Shown here piece by piece: positions 18,231 to 27,036 of a stretch of 64,000 nt of DNA. The notes below the pieces were generated by a model. It saw nothing but the letters and a program-made list of their open reading frames with translations, was not told the origin of the DNA and did no database searches. The DNA is from Ensifer adhaerens. Its GTDB lineage: Bacteria; Pseudomonadota; Alphaproteobacteria; Rhizobiales; Rhizobiaceae. Position 1 is the first letter of the stretch; every line of letters starts with the position of its first letter. The stretch is from assembly GCF_002007205.1 (NCBI RefSeq), contig NZ_LAZS01000012.1:806001-870000 (forward strand), written 5' to 3'. Position numbers and translations under genes: made by a program.

Positions 18231-18730
18231 ACGCTGCCCGGAAGCACCCGGTCGACTTCACCCTGAATGGCCGAACGGTCCGTGCAGAGGCTGAAAATCG
18301 CATGCTGCTCTCGGACCTGCTGCGCCACGAGATCGGGCTGACCGGCACCCACGTCGGCTGCGAACACGGCGTCTGCGGAGCCTGCACCGTGCAGATCGAC
18401 GGAAGGCCGGCCCGCGCCTGCCTGACGCTCGCCCAGCAGGTGCGCGGCGGCGATGTGCGGACTGTGGAAGCGCTTTCGCGCGACCCGGCCGAACTCTCGC
18501 CGCTTCAGGCGGCCTTTCGCCGCCACCACGGCCTGCAATGCGGCTTCTGCACGCCGGGCATCCTGATGTCGCTCGACGTCCTTTTGCGTGAGCGTCCCGA
18601 CGCGGGCCGGGAAGACATTCGCGAGCACCTCTCCGGCCATCTCTGCCGGTGCACGGGCTACGCGACCATCGTCGAGGCGGCGCTCGCCGCCGCGGAGGAA
18701 CAACGGAAGGAGGAGAAACCGAATGTTTGA
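18218..18730 (+). CDS. hmfC: 2-Furoyl-CoA dehydrogenase, [2Fe-2S] subunit
   Basis: 170 residues, starting inside the end of hmfB behind AAGGAGGC. The plant-type [2Fe-2S] cluster is bound by CEHGVCGACT plus the Cys of ARACLT; the helical second cluster domain has CGFCTPG and LCRCTGY. This is the complete four-helix CoxS architecture. The short N-terminal extension (MPRMNAARKHP) is unremarkable. Confidence 0.87.
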   Translation: MPRMNAARKHPVDFTLNGRTVRAEAENRMLLSDLLRHEIGLTGTHVGCEHGVCGACTVQIDGRPARACLTLAQQVRGGDVRTVEALSRDPAELSPLQAAFRRHHGLQCGFCTPGILMSLDVLLRERPDAGREDIREHLSGHLCRCTGYATIVEAALAAAEEQRKEEKPNV

Positions 18731-20240
18731 TCTTGGAACGAGCTTCCTCGCAAGCGTCGAGCGCGACCCGGACCGGCTCGCGATCGTCGACGGGGCGATG
18801 CGATTGAGCTATCGCGACTGGTACGGTAAGGTCTCGGCGCTTGCCGCAGCCCTCGACGAGACCGGCCTGAAGCGGGGCGACCATGTGCTCACCGTCATGC
18901 AGAACCGTTGGGAGAATGCGTCGCTGCACTGGGCCTGCCAATTCCTCGGCCTGATCGTCACGCCGCTCAACTGGCGGGCCAAGGCCGACGAGATCGACTT
19001 CGGCATCGCGGATGCCAGCGCAAAGGCCGTGTTCTACGAGGCCGCGACGGAAGAGGCCGTGCGCCTGTCGCGCCTCGCGCGGGACCTGCCGCAATTCTCC
19101 ACCGATGCGCTCGCTGGCATCATGGATGGCAGCGCCCGCGATGCTGTGCCGATGGCGGACGCCGCGGACTGGTCGCTGATGCTCTATACGTCCGGCACGA
19201 CGTCGAAGCCCAAGGGGGTGCCTCGGCGGCATCGGGCCGAGCGCGCCGGCGCCCTGGCCCACGTCGCGCAGAACCTCTACCGGCATGGCGAGCGCACACT
19301 TGGCGTCATGCCGCTGTATCACACGATGGGCGTGCGTTCGCTGATCGCGTCCGCGCTGATCGGCGGGACCTTCGTCTGCCTTCCGCGCTTCGACGTGGGA
19401 AAGGCGCTCGATCTCATCGATCGCGAGAAGATCACCAACCTCTATCTGGTGCCGACGCTCTACCACGATCTCGTGCATCACGAAGCCTTTTCGCCCGAGC
19501 GCGTCGCCTCCGTCCGCAAGCTCGGTTATGCCGGCGCTTCGATGACCGACGGGCTCCTGAAGAGACTTGATCAGACTTTCAAGCCCGAACTTTTCGTCAA
19601 TCATTACGGCTCGTCGGAGATCTACACCTTCACGATCGAGCAGATGGCGGCCGGCAAGCCCGGCTCGGCCGGTCGCGCCGGCATCAACCAGATGATCCGC
19701 GTCGTCAAACTGGGCAGCCGCAACCCGGACGAGCGGGCGGCCGTTGGCGAAGAAGGTGAAATCATTGCGCTGATGAAGAGCGACGAGGCCTTCGAAGGCT
19801 ACTGGAACCGGCCGGACGCGGATGCCAAGGCGCTTCACGGTGGCTGGTATTTCACCGGCGACACCGGCTTTGTCGACCCGGATGGCGATCTCTTCGTCAC
19901 CGGGCGGGCGGACGACATGATCATCACCGGCGGCGAGAACGTTTCGCCGGTCGAGGTCGAAAGCTGTCTGTCGCTGCATGAGGGCGTCGCCGAAGTCGCC
20001 GTCGTCGGCCTGCCGGACGAGCGTTGGGGCAAGATCGTCGTCGCCTTCGTCAAGCGGCGCGGCACTGTTACGGCTGAGGAACTCGATCGCCATTGCCGCG
20101 AATCCGGCCTTGCCAACTTCCGCCGGCCACGCCGGTTCGTCTTCGTCGAGGCTATCCCGAAATCCCCTGTCGGCAAGCTGCTGCGCCGCCTTCTGGTGGC
20201 CGGTGAGTACACCGAAGAACGCATTCCCGAACATCAGTGA
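18723..20240 (+). CDS. hmfD: 2-Furoate-CoA ligase (acyl-CoA synthetase)
   Basis: 505 residues. ATG 18723 overlaps the hmfC stop by eight bases. ANL-superfamily motifs are in order: A3 LYTSGTTSKPKGV, A5 HYGSSEIYTF, A7 WYFTGDTGF, A8 TGRADDMIITGGENVSPVEVE, and the C-terminal catalytic lysine in PKSPVGKLLRR. It activates an aromatic acid with ATP and CoA, the first step of the pathway. Furoate as substrate is inferred from gene order; benzoate-type acids cannot be excluded from sequence alone. Confidence 0.83.
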   Translation: MFDLGTSFLASVERDPDRLAIVDGAMRLSYRDWYGKVSALAAALDETGLKRGDHVLTVMQNRWENASLHWACQFLGLIVTPLNWRAKADEIDFGIADASAKAVFYEAATEEAVRLSRLARDLPQFSTDALAGIMDGSARDAVPMADAADWSLMLYTSGTTSKPKGVPRRHRAERAGALAHVAQNLYRHGERTLGVMPLYHTMGVRSLIASALIGGTFVCLPRFDVGKALDLIDREKITNLYLVPTLYHDLVHHEAFSPERVASVRKLGYAGASMTDGLLKRLDQTFKPELFVNHYGSSEIYTFTIEQMAAGKPGSAGRAGINQMIRVVKLGSRNPDERAAVGEEGEIIALMKSDEAFEGYWNRPDADAKALHGGWYFTGDTGFVDPDGDLFVTGRADDMIITGGENVSPVEVESCLSLHEGVAEVAVVGLPDERWGKIVVAFVKRRGTVTAEELDRHCRESGLANFRRPRRFVFVEAIPKSPVGKLLRRLLVAGEYTEERIPEHQ

Positions 20241-20278
20241 GCGGCCAGAACGCCCCCAGACCCACGAAAGGAAAATCC

Positions 20279-21085
20279 ATGACTGAACAAGCCGCATTCC
20301 AGGACCCACGCCTCGCAGAGCTCGACGGATTCACCGTCACGATCGATGCGGCGCGCCAGCGCGCCGACATCACACTCGACCGCCCGCCCTACAACGTCGT
20401 CTCCATGGTGGCGCGCGATCAGTTGCGCCTGGTCTTCGAGGCTCTCGACGAGGACGATCGCGTACGCATTATCGTCGTTGCCGGCAAGGGCGAGCACTTC
20501 TCGTCCGGCGGCAACATCAAGGGCTTCCTCGAGGCAAGCCCGGAGCACGTCTCGCACCTCGCCTGGAATATCGCAGCACCTGCCCGCTGCTCCAAGCCGG
20601 TGATCGCTGCAAACCGCGGCTATTGCTTCGGCGTCGGCTTCGAACTGTCGCTTGCCTGCGACTTCCGCATTGCGACGGATACCACGCGCTACGCGCTGCC
20701 TGAGCAGAAGCTCGGCCAGATTCCGGGTTCCGGCGGCTCGGCCCGCTTGCAGAAGATGGTAGGCGTCACCCGCACCAAGAACATCGTGATGCGTTCGAAG
20801 CGGATCACCGGCCAGGAGGCTTACGACTGGGGCATCGCCTCGGAGATCGTTGCGGATGCCGATCTTGAAAAAGCCGTCGATGCGCTGGTCGAGGAACTGA
20901 TCGGCTTTTCGCCGCTTGCCCAGCGCACCGCCAAGAAGCTCCTGAACGACACGGACGACGCGCTGCTGTCGACGGCCATCGAACTCGAGGGCCACTGCTA
21001 CAGCCGGCTTCGCACATCGGAGGATTTCCGCGAAGGTGTGCTCGCCTTCCACGAAAAGCGCGCGCCGGCCTTCGTCGGCCGCTGA
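20279..21085 (+). CDS. hmfE: 2-Oxoglutaryl-CoA hydrolase (enoyl-CoA hydratase/isomerase fold)
   Basis: 268 residues from ATG 20279 behind AAAGGAAAA. It has the crotonase fold: oxyanion-hole segments HFSSGGNIKGF and NRGYCFGVGFELSLACDFRIA, and the C-terminal helices. In hmf operons this protein hydrolyses 2-oxoglutaryl-CoA, the last step before 2-oxoglutarate enters the TCA cycle. The assignment relies on its position directly after hmfD; on its own it would be called only a crotonase-family protein. Confidence 0.78.
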   Translation: MTEQAAFQDPRLAELDGFTVTIDAARQRADITLDRPPYNVVSMVARDQLRLVFEALDEDDRVRIIVVAGKGEHFSSGGNIKGFLEASPEHVSHLAWNIAAPARCSKPVIAANRGYCFGVGFELSLACDFRIATDTTRYALPEQKLGQIPGSGGSARLQKMVGVTRTKNIVMRSKRITGQEAYDWGIASEIVADADLEKAVDALVEELIGFSPLAQRTAKKLLNDTDDALLSTAIELEGHCYSRLRTSEDFREGVLAFHEKRAPAFVGR

Positions 21086-21163
21086 GGTATCGGCCGGGCG
21101 GGAACCCGGCCGCATTTTCCACGAGGAGGGAGCGGCCTCGGATCCGCTTCGGGAGGATAGAAA

Positions 21164-22426
21164 ATGGACACGATAGAGCAGACCACGCAGGAAAAACGCC
21201 TTGTCGAACGGGGACCCGGCCTTACGTCGGGTCTGCGCGACCTGCCGAAGCATCTCGGCATCAAGACGATGAGCGCAGGCCTCGTCGCCGCCATCTTCGG
21301 CTGCTCCGGCCCGGCTCTCATCGTCATCGGCGCGGCCGAGGCTGGCCATCTGACCAACGGGCAGACCGTCGCCTGGCTCTTTGCGATCTACGTGCTCGGC
21401 GGGCTCATCAGCCTGCTGCTCGCGCTCTACTACAAGCAGCCGGTCAACGGCGCCTATTCGATCCCGGGGGCAGCCCTCGTCGCCGGATCGCTTGCGACCA
21501 TTCCGTTCAACGAAGCTGTCGGCGCCTTCATCCTGGCGGGCGCGCTTGTCCTGCTGCTCGGCGTCACCGGGCTCATCGGCAAGGTGATGCGTTGGCTGCC
21601 GATGCCGATCGTCATGGCGATGATCGCCGGCGCCTTGATCCGCTTTGCGACAGGCGCCGTGACCGCGCTCGGCACAGCACCGCTGATTGCCGGCTCAGCG
21701 ATCCTCGCTTTCTTCGTCTCCATGCGGTTGTCCAGGACCATCCCGCCGGTGCTGGCCGCCCTCGTCGCCGGCCTGATCGCGGCGCTCGCGACCGGTGCGG
21801 TCGGAGGTGGCGCGGCCAACATCGCCTTCGCAGCGCCTGAATTCACGATGCCGGTGTTTTCGATCGATGCCTTCTTCGCGATCGCCATCCCGCTTGCCCT
21901 TCTCGTGATCGGTGCCGAAAACGCGCAGGCGACCGGCGTGCTCATGGCCGAAGGCTACCGGCCGCCAGTCAATGCGATGACGATCATTTCGGGCATCGGC
22001 GGTGTGGCGGCTGGCTTCCTCGGCGGACACAATGCCAATATCGCAGGCCCGATGACAGCGATATGCTCATCCGAGCAGGCCGGCGAGAACAAGGAGGGGC
22101 GCTATGCCGCGACGGTCGTCAACGGCGTGCTCTTCGCCGCCTTCGGCCTCCTCGCCGGCGCCGCCGTTCCAATCGTGCTCAGCCTGCCGTCGGCCCTCAT
22201 CGGCACGGTCGCCGGCCTTGCGATGATCGGTGTGCTCCTGTCCGCATTCCAGAACGCCTTCGGCAAGTCACTCGGCAACCAGACCGGCGCGTTCGTGGCG
22301 CTTGCAGTCGCCATGTCGAACGTCTCGCTTCTCGGCATCAGCGCGCCCTTCTGGGCACTCGTCGCCGGCGTCATCGTATCGGCCCTGGTCGAGGCCGGAA
22401 CGTTCAAGGCAAAACAGGCTGCGTGA
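21164..22426 (+). CDS. BenE family aromatic-acid transporter (probable furoate importer)
   Basis: 420 residues behind GGGAGGATAG. The hydrophobic profile shows about 10-12 helices. BenE family motifs are GLVAAIFGCSGPALIVIGAA, YYKQPVNGAYSIPGAALV, and GFLGGHNANIAGPMTAICSS. BenE proteins are benzoate:proton symporters. Its place 78 bp after hmfE suggests it carries furoate (inference). Only a short gap separates it from the operon, so co-transcription is likely. Confidence 0.87.
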   Translation: MDTIEQTTQEKRLVERGPGLTSGLRDLPKHLGIKTMSAGLVAAIFGCSGPALIVIGAAEAGHLTNGQTVAWLFAIYVLGGLISLLLALYYKQPVNGAYSIPGAALVAGSLATIPFNEAVGAFILAGALVLLLGVTGLIGKVMRWLPMPIVMAMIAGALIRFATGAVTALGTAPLIAGSAILAFFVSMRLSRTIPPVLAALVAGLIAALATGAVGGGAANIAFAAPEFTMPVFSIDAFFAIAIPLALLVIGAENAQATGVLMAEGYRPPVNAMTIISGIGGVAAGFLGGHNANIAGPMTAICSSEQAGENKEGRYAATVVNGVLFAAFGLLAGAAVPIVLSLPSALIGTVAGLAMIGVLLSAFQNAFGKSLGNQTGAFVALAVAMSNVSLLGISAPFWALVAGVIVSALVEAGTFKAKQAA

Positions 22427-22456
22427 CACCCATAGGTGAGCGGTCGCGCGGAAAAC

Positions 22457-22505
22457 ACTGCCCCGGTGCATCCGTACCGGACCTTCCGGGGCAGTCCAAT
22501 CTCGG
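22457..22505 (+). terminator. Inverted repeat after the furoate operon
   Basis: ACTGCCCCGG (22457-22466) pairs perfectly with CCGGGGCAGT (22496-22505) 30 bases after the transporter stop. The long loop and lack of a T-run make it a weak intrinsic terminator candidate. The rest of the 360-base gap to 22786 shows nothing recognisable. Confidence 0.4.
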
Positions 22506-22786
22506 CCATTGAGTGGGTTCTGACTGTTCAGTCCCGAGAGGACATCGACGGACGCGCCGCGCCGGCAGCAGCTCGCACGCCTAGGGGTCCAAGTCGCTTG
22601 AGCCTGTCCATTATGACGCCAAGGATTGCTGACCGCATCCCCAAGGGTTACGTTGGGCGTTGCTGGAACCATCGGACGATGATCGGGTCGGCAGTAGAAC
22701 TGCAGGGTCAATGCGGTAGTTCCAACCGCCGACATGATCGATGGCCCTGTGCGCAGCAGCGCCGTTCGAAACACTCAGGCGTCCCT

Positions 22787-23383
22787 ATGTGCAACGAGTA
22801 CGAGCAACAGATCGGCTACACCGAATACTGCAAGGTGATGCAGGATCTCGCACTTGGCATCCCAACGCATCAAACACAACTGGATATGCCGTCGGCCAAC
22901 GGAATCAAGCCGGGCGATATGGCGCCCGTTATCAGAGCTGCGGGCGATCATATAGTGGAGCTGACGCAGATGAAATTCGGGCTTCCCCGAACCCGGACCG
23001 GCGGCCCCTTATTCAACCTTCGATCGAAGGGAAAGCATTTCGGCGACAGCCATCGGTGTCTCGTTCCAGCCAGCGCGTTCTTTGAACATGCGGGGAGGAA
23101 AAACCCGACGGCCAAACACCGTTTCACGCTCGTGAGCGCGCCGTTCATGGCGATTGCCGCGATCTGGAAGCCCAGCCAGAAGGGCCAGCCCGCAGCGTTC
23201 ACGATGTTGACAACGCAGCCGGGGCCGGATGTGGAGCCTTTTCACAATCGCCAGGTCGTTGTTCTTCATCCGATCGATTGGCAGGCATGGATCAACCTCA
23301 CGAAACCTGAGGAAGAATTGTTGTGCCCACTCCCCGTCGGCTCGCTAAGGATGGAGACCCGAGGGAACGGGTCGACTGGCTAG
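22787..23383 (+). CDS. SRAP (HMCES/YedK-like) family protein, divergent copy
   Basis: 198 residues from ATG 22787, required to place Cys2 (MCNEY) as the residue that crosslinks abasic DNA after Met removal. Other SRAP marks: FGLP for WGLIP, NLRSKG for NARSE, RCLVPASAFFEH with the catalytic Glu, and FHNRQVVVLH in place of HxRMPVIL. It shields abasic sites in single-stranded DNA. No ribosome-binding site or LexA box is visible nearby. A second, more typical copy lies at 54795-55466. Confidence 0.85.
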   Translation: MCNEYEQQIGYTEYCKVMQDLALGIPTHQTQLDMPSANGIKPGDMAPVIRAAGDHIVELTQMKFGLPRTRTGGPLFNLRSKGKHFGDSHRCLVPASAFFEHAGRKNPTAKHRFTLVSAPFMAIAAIWKPSQKGQPAAFTMLTTQPGPDVEPFHNRQVVVLHPIDWQAWINLTKPEEELLCPLPVGSLRMETRGNGSTG

Positions 23384-23644
23384 CTGCGCTCGAAGGAAAT
23401 GAGCCGTGTGTCAGTACCGGAACGATACTCCCCTCTTAGGGCCGTTCAAATCTCCCCGGTTTGCGCGTTCTAGCCAGTCTTTCGGGGCGCAGCCCGGGAG
23501 ACCGGCGGACTGAGGGAGACGCTCACGGTATGACCCATGACTTTGGCCGTGCGCCAGGCTTTCGAAGCCTTGAAATTCGCTCCGGTGGCGCCAATATCAA
23601 ACGCACTTCTTTTTCATCCGGTTTGAATGCAAAAGGAGGACATC

Positions 23645-23947
23645 ATGATCAACCCGGAACTCGTTTGGATGACGCCGGTTACCGTCCAGTTGAAGGACGG
23701 AACGCGGCAAATCTTCGCTTGTGTCAATGACGCACTAGATTTCCTCGAAGGCGATTGGACCATTGACCGAGGCAGAAAATTTAACCGAGCCGCTCAATCT
23801 TGCCGTCGCGCGCTCAACCGTGCAACACCGGTAGCAATCGCGCGCGACGCCTTCATAGACGCTTGTCGAGATGCGGGCATGTCTGCGGATACCGCCGACC
23901 TGTTTGATAAGCAGGCCGGTACTGGCGGTCAACGCTCACTTGCCTAG
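23645..23947 (+). CDS. DUF982 domain protein
   Basis: 100 residues behind AAAGGAGG. The DUF982 pattern is clear: LVWMTPVTVQLKDGTRQ, NDALDFLEGDWTID, CRRALN and ARDAFIDACRDAGM. These small alpha+beta proteins are almost confined to Rhizobiales, occur in many copies per genome, and have no known function. It is one of four copies in this window. Confidence 0.85.
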   Translation: MINPELVWMTPVTVQLKDGTRQIFACVNDALDFLEGDWTIDRGRKFNRAAQSCRRALNRATPVAIARDAFIDACRDAGMSADTADLFDKQAGTGGQRSLA

Positions 23948-23955
23948 ATGGTTTT

Positions 23956-23980
23956 GGCCGGGGCAAACCCTGCCCCGGCC
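23956..23980 (+). terminator. Perfect hairpin after DUF982 gene
   Basis: GGCCGGGGCA (23956-23965) pairs with TGCCCCGGCC (23971-23980) around a five-base loop, nine bases after the stop codon. A very stable stem, but no long T-run follows. Confidence 0.6.
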
Positions 23981-24538
23981 TTGGCACCGCGCCGCGCAAC
24001 TGCAATCCGTAACCGCGGTTTGAAGGGTAGAAACTGCAAGAGTGGCCCGCACTGGTTCTTGCCGTGGCCCTTTTGTCGCCGAAACCGTGGCTAGCCTTGT
24101 TCTGGGTTTATGGCTGGCGGTCTCGCCTTAGATTTCGCTATCACGGCGAACATCAGTCCATATGGCCCCACGGTGTCCTCGGCCCGCCGGCGGGCATACT
24201 GGGACAACCAGAAAAATCCGCAACCGCATATAAGGTCAATAGCAGGCAGGCACTGCCCGCCGCGCCGGCGGCGGGCAGGTCACCAATCTGCCAGGGGGAT
24301 TCCGCTCGGTCCCGACGCTTCGGTGCAAGGCGATGTCGGCTCCTGGCATAGGAAGTCGGTTTGAATTTTATCGGCCCATCATCCCGCTAAGACCCTCTCG
24401 CGAACGTCAGCGGTCAAGGCCGCAGCATGAACGCGATCCGACATTCCTCGCGGAGAACAAAAGGTCCGCTTCACGAAACGCCGGTCCTTGTCGCCGGTTT
24501 CCGGTTTGCTACCCTCCTTTCTTCTCTTTCGCTCTGGA
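23981..24538. other. Gene-poor stretch
   Basis: Apart from the hairpin before it, about 560 bases contain only short frames lacking ribosome-binding sites or family similarity. GC-rich stretches (CCCGCCGCGCCGGCGGCGGG near 24260) could fold, but no RNA family was recognised. Confidence 0.4.
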
Positions 24539-24994
24539 TTAGGCCGCTTTGCCGCCTTCGATCTGCTTCGAAGCCGGTTTCGTCGTCTCCGGCTGGATAG
24601 CGATCCGCCGCGGCTTCATCTGCTCGGGAACTTCCTTCTTGAGATCGATGACGAGCAGCCCGTTCTCGAGCTTTGCGCTTTCGACGAGGACATGATCTGC
24701 GAGTTCAAAGCGGCGCACAAACGGCCTCAGAGCAACGCCTTGATGGAGGTACTGAGCCTCCCCGTTTTCCGTTTTCGCACCGTTGATCACCAGCTTGTTC
24801 GTCTCATGCGTGACCGTTAGCTCGTCCTCGGCAAAACCGGCGACCACGATTGCGATGCGGTACGCAGCCTCACCAAGCTTGACGATGTTGTAGGGCGGCC
24901 AATTGTCCGTATTCAGGCTGCTGTTTTCGAGCAGGTCGAAGATACGGTCGAATCCGATGCTCGACCTAGCGAAGGGGGAAAAGTTCGTTCTCAT
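24539..24994 (-). CDS. Small heat-shock protein, Hsp20/IbpA family
   Basis: 151 residues from ATG 24994, placed by the GAGGAT site in a ROSE-like leader. An N-terminal arm typical of IbpA (FARSSIGFDRIFDLLEN) precedes the alpha-crystallin domain (YNIVKLGEAAYRIAIVVAGFAEDEL through LADHVLVESAKLENGLLVIDL). The IXI-like tail is PRRIAI. It holds unfolding proteins for refolding by DnaK and GroEL. Heat control is probably double: an RpoH-type promoter plus an RNA thermometer. The longer frame to 25156 would read through the leader and is rejected. Confidence 0.92.
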   Translation of the reverse strand: MRTNFSPFARSSIGFDRIFDLLENSSLNTDNWPPYNIVKLGEAAYRIAIVVAGFAEDELTVTHETNKLVINGAKTENGEAQYLHQGVALRPFVRRFELADHVLVESAKLENGLLVIDLKKEVPEQMKPRRIAIQPETTKPASKQIEGGKAA

Positions 24995-25083
24995 AGCTAC
25001 ATCCTCAATAGAGCAACATAGGTACGAGGGAGCGCCAAGAAGCTTGGGCTCCCTGACTGGGATCGACCCACTGGGCGTCGACG
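24995..25083 (-). ncRNA. ROSE-type RNA thermometer in the Hsp20 leader
   Basis: The leader carries a hairpin (GGGAGC and CCAAG arms on the plus strand at 25029-25041, closing at 25054) with a bulged base. The 3' element follows: TTGCT at 25016-25012 opposite the ribosome-binding site GAGGAT at 25006-25001. ROSE elements in rhizobial Hsp20 genes hide the ribosome-binding site by pairing it with a U(U/C)GCU motif. The same TACC-ATGTTGCT block precedes the second Hsp20 gene. Confidence 0.75.
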
Positions 25084-25089
25084 ATGATG

Positions 25090-25118
25090 AATTGGTGTTC
25101 ACGGCGCGGCGCGTCAAG
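25090..25118 (-). promoter_or_regulatory. RpoH-type heat-shock promoter of Hsp20 gene
   Basis: CTTGAC (25118-25113), a 17-base spacer, then CCAATT (25095-25090), about 95 bases upstream of the start codon. It resembles alphaproteobacterial RpoH promoters and has the same spacing as two other promoters in this region. Confidence 0.6.
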
Positions 25119-25159
25119 AGGCGGCCAGCTCCGTGAGGTTTAAATAGTTCTATCAATTC

Positions 25160-25423
25160 ATGCCGATAGCAATCGTAGGTGAAAGCGCCAGAAAACGGCG
25201 CTCCGCCTACGAAAACCTAAAAAAAAGAAACCCAGTCGTTTCGCGCGGGACGCCCGCCACAAGCAGGCACGATCCAGCGATCCGAATATGGGGCGGAGGA
25301 TTTCTGGAAGAACTGCTTGCCAGACGAATAGAGGCAATGCAGGCGGGCGCGGAGGACTTTAAGATCAAGCAATTCAGCGCCGCGCGTCTACGCGCGTGGA
25401 GGCGCGGCTGGCCCAGCGCATGA
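25160..25423 (+). CDS. Possible small protein of unknown function
   Basis: 87 codons starting 40 bases outside the Hsp20 promoter, in the opposite direction. The C-terminal half (FLEELLARRIEAMQAGAEDF) looks like an ordinary amphipathic helix and is more protein-like than a shadow frame. There is no good ribosome-binding site and no recognised family. Reported only as a candidate. Confidence 0.3.
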   Translation: MPIAIVGESARKRRSAYENLKKRNPVVSRGTPATSRHDPAIRIWGGGFLEELLARRIEAMQAGAEDFKIKQFSAARLRAWRRGWPSA

Positions 25424-25582
25424 TCAGTGCAGTCGAACCGCCATCTTCCCCGCATTCACGCCAAAGATGGCCCAGTAAAATCGGTGTAATCAACGAAAAA
25501 GGCCGGGCGGACCCGACCTTCTTACATAGTACCGCCTCAATGGCCACTGCCAGTACATCCGTGGTCAACGGCCAGAAGCGAG

Positions 25583-25792
25583 TTACGCAGTTGCGAGGTT
25601 ATCGGCAGCGTTCTTACCTGAACGCGCATCCCGAACGATGTCGAAGCTAACCTTCTGGCCTTCCACGAGCGAACGCAAGCCAGCCCGCTCGACTGCAGAC
25701 GCGTGGACGAATACGTCCGAACCGCCGTTCTCCAGTTCGATAAAACCAAAGCCCTTGATGCTGTTGAAAAACTTTACTGTTCCGGTGTTCAT
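25583..25792 (-). CDS. Cold-shock domain protein, CspA family
   Basis: 69 residues behind AAAAGGAA. The OB-fold carries both RNA-binding motifs: RNP1 KGFGFIEL and RNP2 DVFVHASAV. The start [13 protein letters not shown] is canonical. It binds single-stranded RNA or DNA as an RNA chaperone; in rhizobia many paralogues exist and not all are cold induced. Confidence 0.93.
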   Translation of the reverse strand: MNTGTVKFFNSIKGFGFIELENGGSDVFVHASAVERAGLRSLVEGQKVSFDIVRDARSGKNAADNLATA

Positions 25793-26377
25793 TACAATTC
25801 CTTTTCAAAATCTCGGATTGAGTTCACCTGCCGACAAAATGACAACTGAGGCAGATAGGTCGATTTTGAGAGGAAAGGTCGGCTTGAACGCAGAACGCGA
25901 GAAAACAAAGCTCAACAAGCAAAGATCGATGCAGCGATACCTATGGACCGAATGTGTCCTAAACAAGTCGTCTCCCTGCGGTTGGCAAAGGGCGAGGATC
26001 GACCTGAGTTTAAATGGATCCCGAAATCGGCAGAGCATCATAGCCAGCACCCGCCTCGGAAAAGTCGCCGGGTTATGCGGTTGCCGTCGCGCCGATTCAA
26101 TCTCGGTGCCGGCACATCGTCGCGCCGCACCATACGACAGCAAACTGTCGCACGACGTTGCGGACCTGCAGCTGGTTCGCCTTTCTAACACCGAGCGGCG
26201 CATCCAGCACGACAAGCCTGGCGGAGCCATACCGAAAATCGAAGCTGTTACCCAGCCTGTGGAGGAACGGCATCTTGCCGATTTGACGTGCCTCCCTGCT
26301 AAGTTTGACGGGCCGCCTGATATCGAGACCGCCCGTCGTAACGCCAGCAAGGCGTGAGAGAGGAGGATACAGCCCCC
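25793..26377. other. Gene-poor stretch between csp and stress genes
   Basis: Long frames cross this region on both strands (plus 25638-26357 and 26305-27174, minus 25805-26350). None has a ribosome-binding site or recognisable domain, and they collide with the csp and DUF982 genes. No gene is supported. Confidence 0.4.
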
Positions 26378-26656
26378 TCAGGTATCGTACCGCGAATCGA
26401 GCTCTCCCAGGGCAGACCGAACCTCATCGATCGAAACCGGCTCCGGCGTTCCCGGAACATGACGGAGAGCCGGCTTCGAATCTATCGCGTAGAAGTCCGA
26501 AGCCCATGCGGCGAGGATCGTTCTTTTGTCATCGACAGAAAGTGCAGGATCCTTCACCACATCCATTGGACGTCGAAACGGCGACCAGTGAGAGGCGAGA
26601 ACGTTCGGTCCGTTGCTCACGGCAGATGGGGCAATCTGCTCAAACATGTTATCCAT
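26378..26656 (-). CDS. Conserved small rhizobial protein, function unknown
   Basis: 92 residues, 11 bases downstream of the DUF982 stop and with its own GAGGTGACC site, so it is in the same operon. The core DVVKDPALSVDDKRTILAAWASDFYAI resembles a small protein family seen in Rhizobiaceae next to stress genes. Acidic C-terminal helix (VSIDEVRSALGELD). No signal peptide, membrane segment or catalytic motif. Confidence 0.7.
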   Translation of the reverse strand: MDNMFEQIAPSAVSNGPNVLASHWSPFRRPMDVVKDPALSVDDKRTILAAWASDFYAIDSKPALRHVPGTPEPVSIDEVRSALGELDSRYDT

Positions 26657-26667
26657 GCTCGGTCACC

Positions 26668-26967
26668 TCAGCTCACGTGTGGATCCCGACTCCACCGCGG
26701 CTTAATCGCGATGATGGGGTCGGTTTCCGGCGCCAGCAGGTCGTGCCTTTCCGCGAAGGCAGCAAACAACCCACGCGCGGTCTCAGCTTCGATCTCGCCG
26801 CTCAGAGCAGCGCGACACGCCTTGAGCGCAACCGAATGCGGACCATCCCTCAGCGATATCGGCCACTCGACCAGATGTCGGTAAGCGTCCATCACGCTTC
26901 GAACCTCCGTCGGAAATCCAAGACCGACGAGAATACGAACAGGTTTCTCGAACATATCGGGTTTCAT
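26668..26967 (-). CDS. DUF982 domain protein
   Basis: 99 residues behind AAAGGAGAG. It shows FEKPVRILVGLGFPTEV, VMDAYRHLVEWPISLRDGP, ALKACRAALSG and ARGLFAAFAERHDLL, the DUF982 pattern with the conserved Trp-Pro. It is the first gene of a two-gene unit between the two Hsp20 genes. Function unknown. Confidence 0.82.
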   Translation of the reverse strand: MKPDMFEKPVRILVGLGFPTEVRSVMDAYRHLVEWPISLRDGPHSVALKACRAALSGEIEAETARGLFAAFAERHDLLAPETDPIIAIKPRWSRDPHVS

Positions 26968-27036
26968 AATGCTCTCCTTTCCAACCCGGTGTGCTCATGG
27001 GCGCCATCGAAACGGCGCCCATCTCCAATGTTCCGC

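Noticed and set aside
14431-18730. Aerobic CO dehydrogenase (coxLMS) reading
   Set aside because: The coupled CoA ligase, crotonase-fold hydrolase and aromatic-acid transporter fit furoyl-CoA oxidation better, and the order matches hmfABCDE.
18258-20309. 683-codon open frame antisense to hmfC and hmfD
   Set aside because: Typical shadow of GC-rich codons; no family similarity, no ribosome-binding site, and it covers well-supported genes.
25638-26357. 239-codon plus-strand frame
   Set aside because: Begins inside the antisense cold-shock gene, has no ribosome-binding site and no domain.
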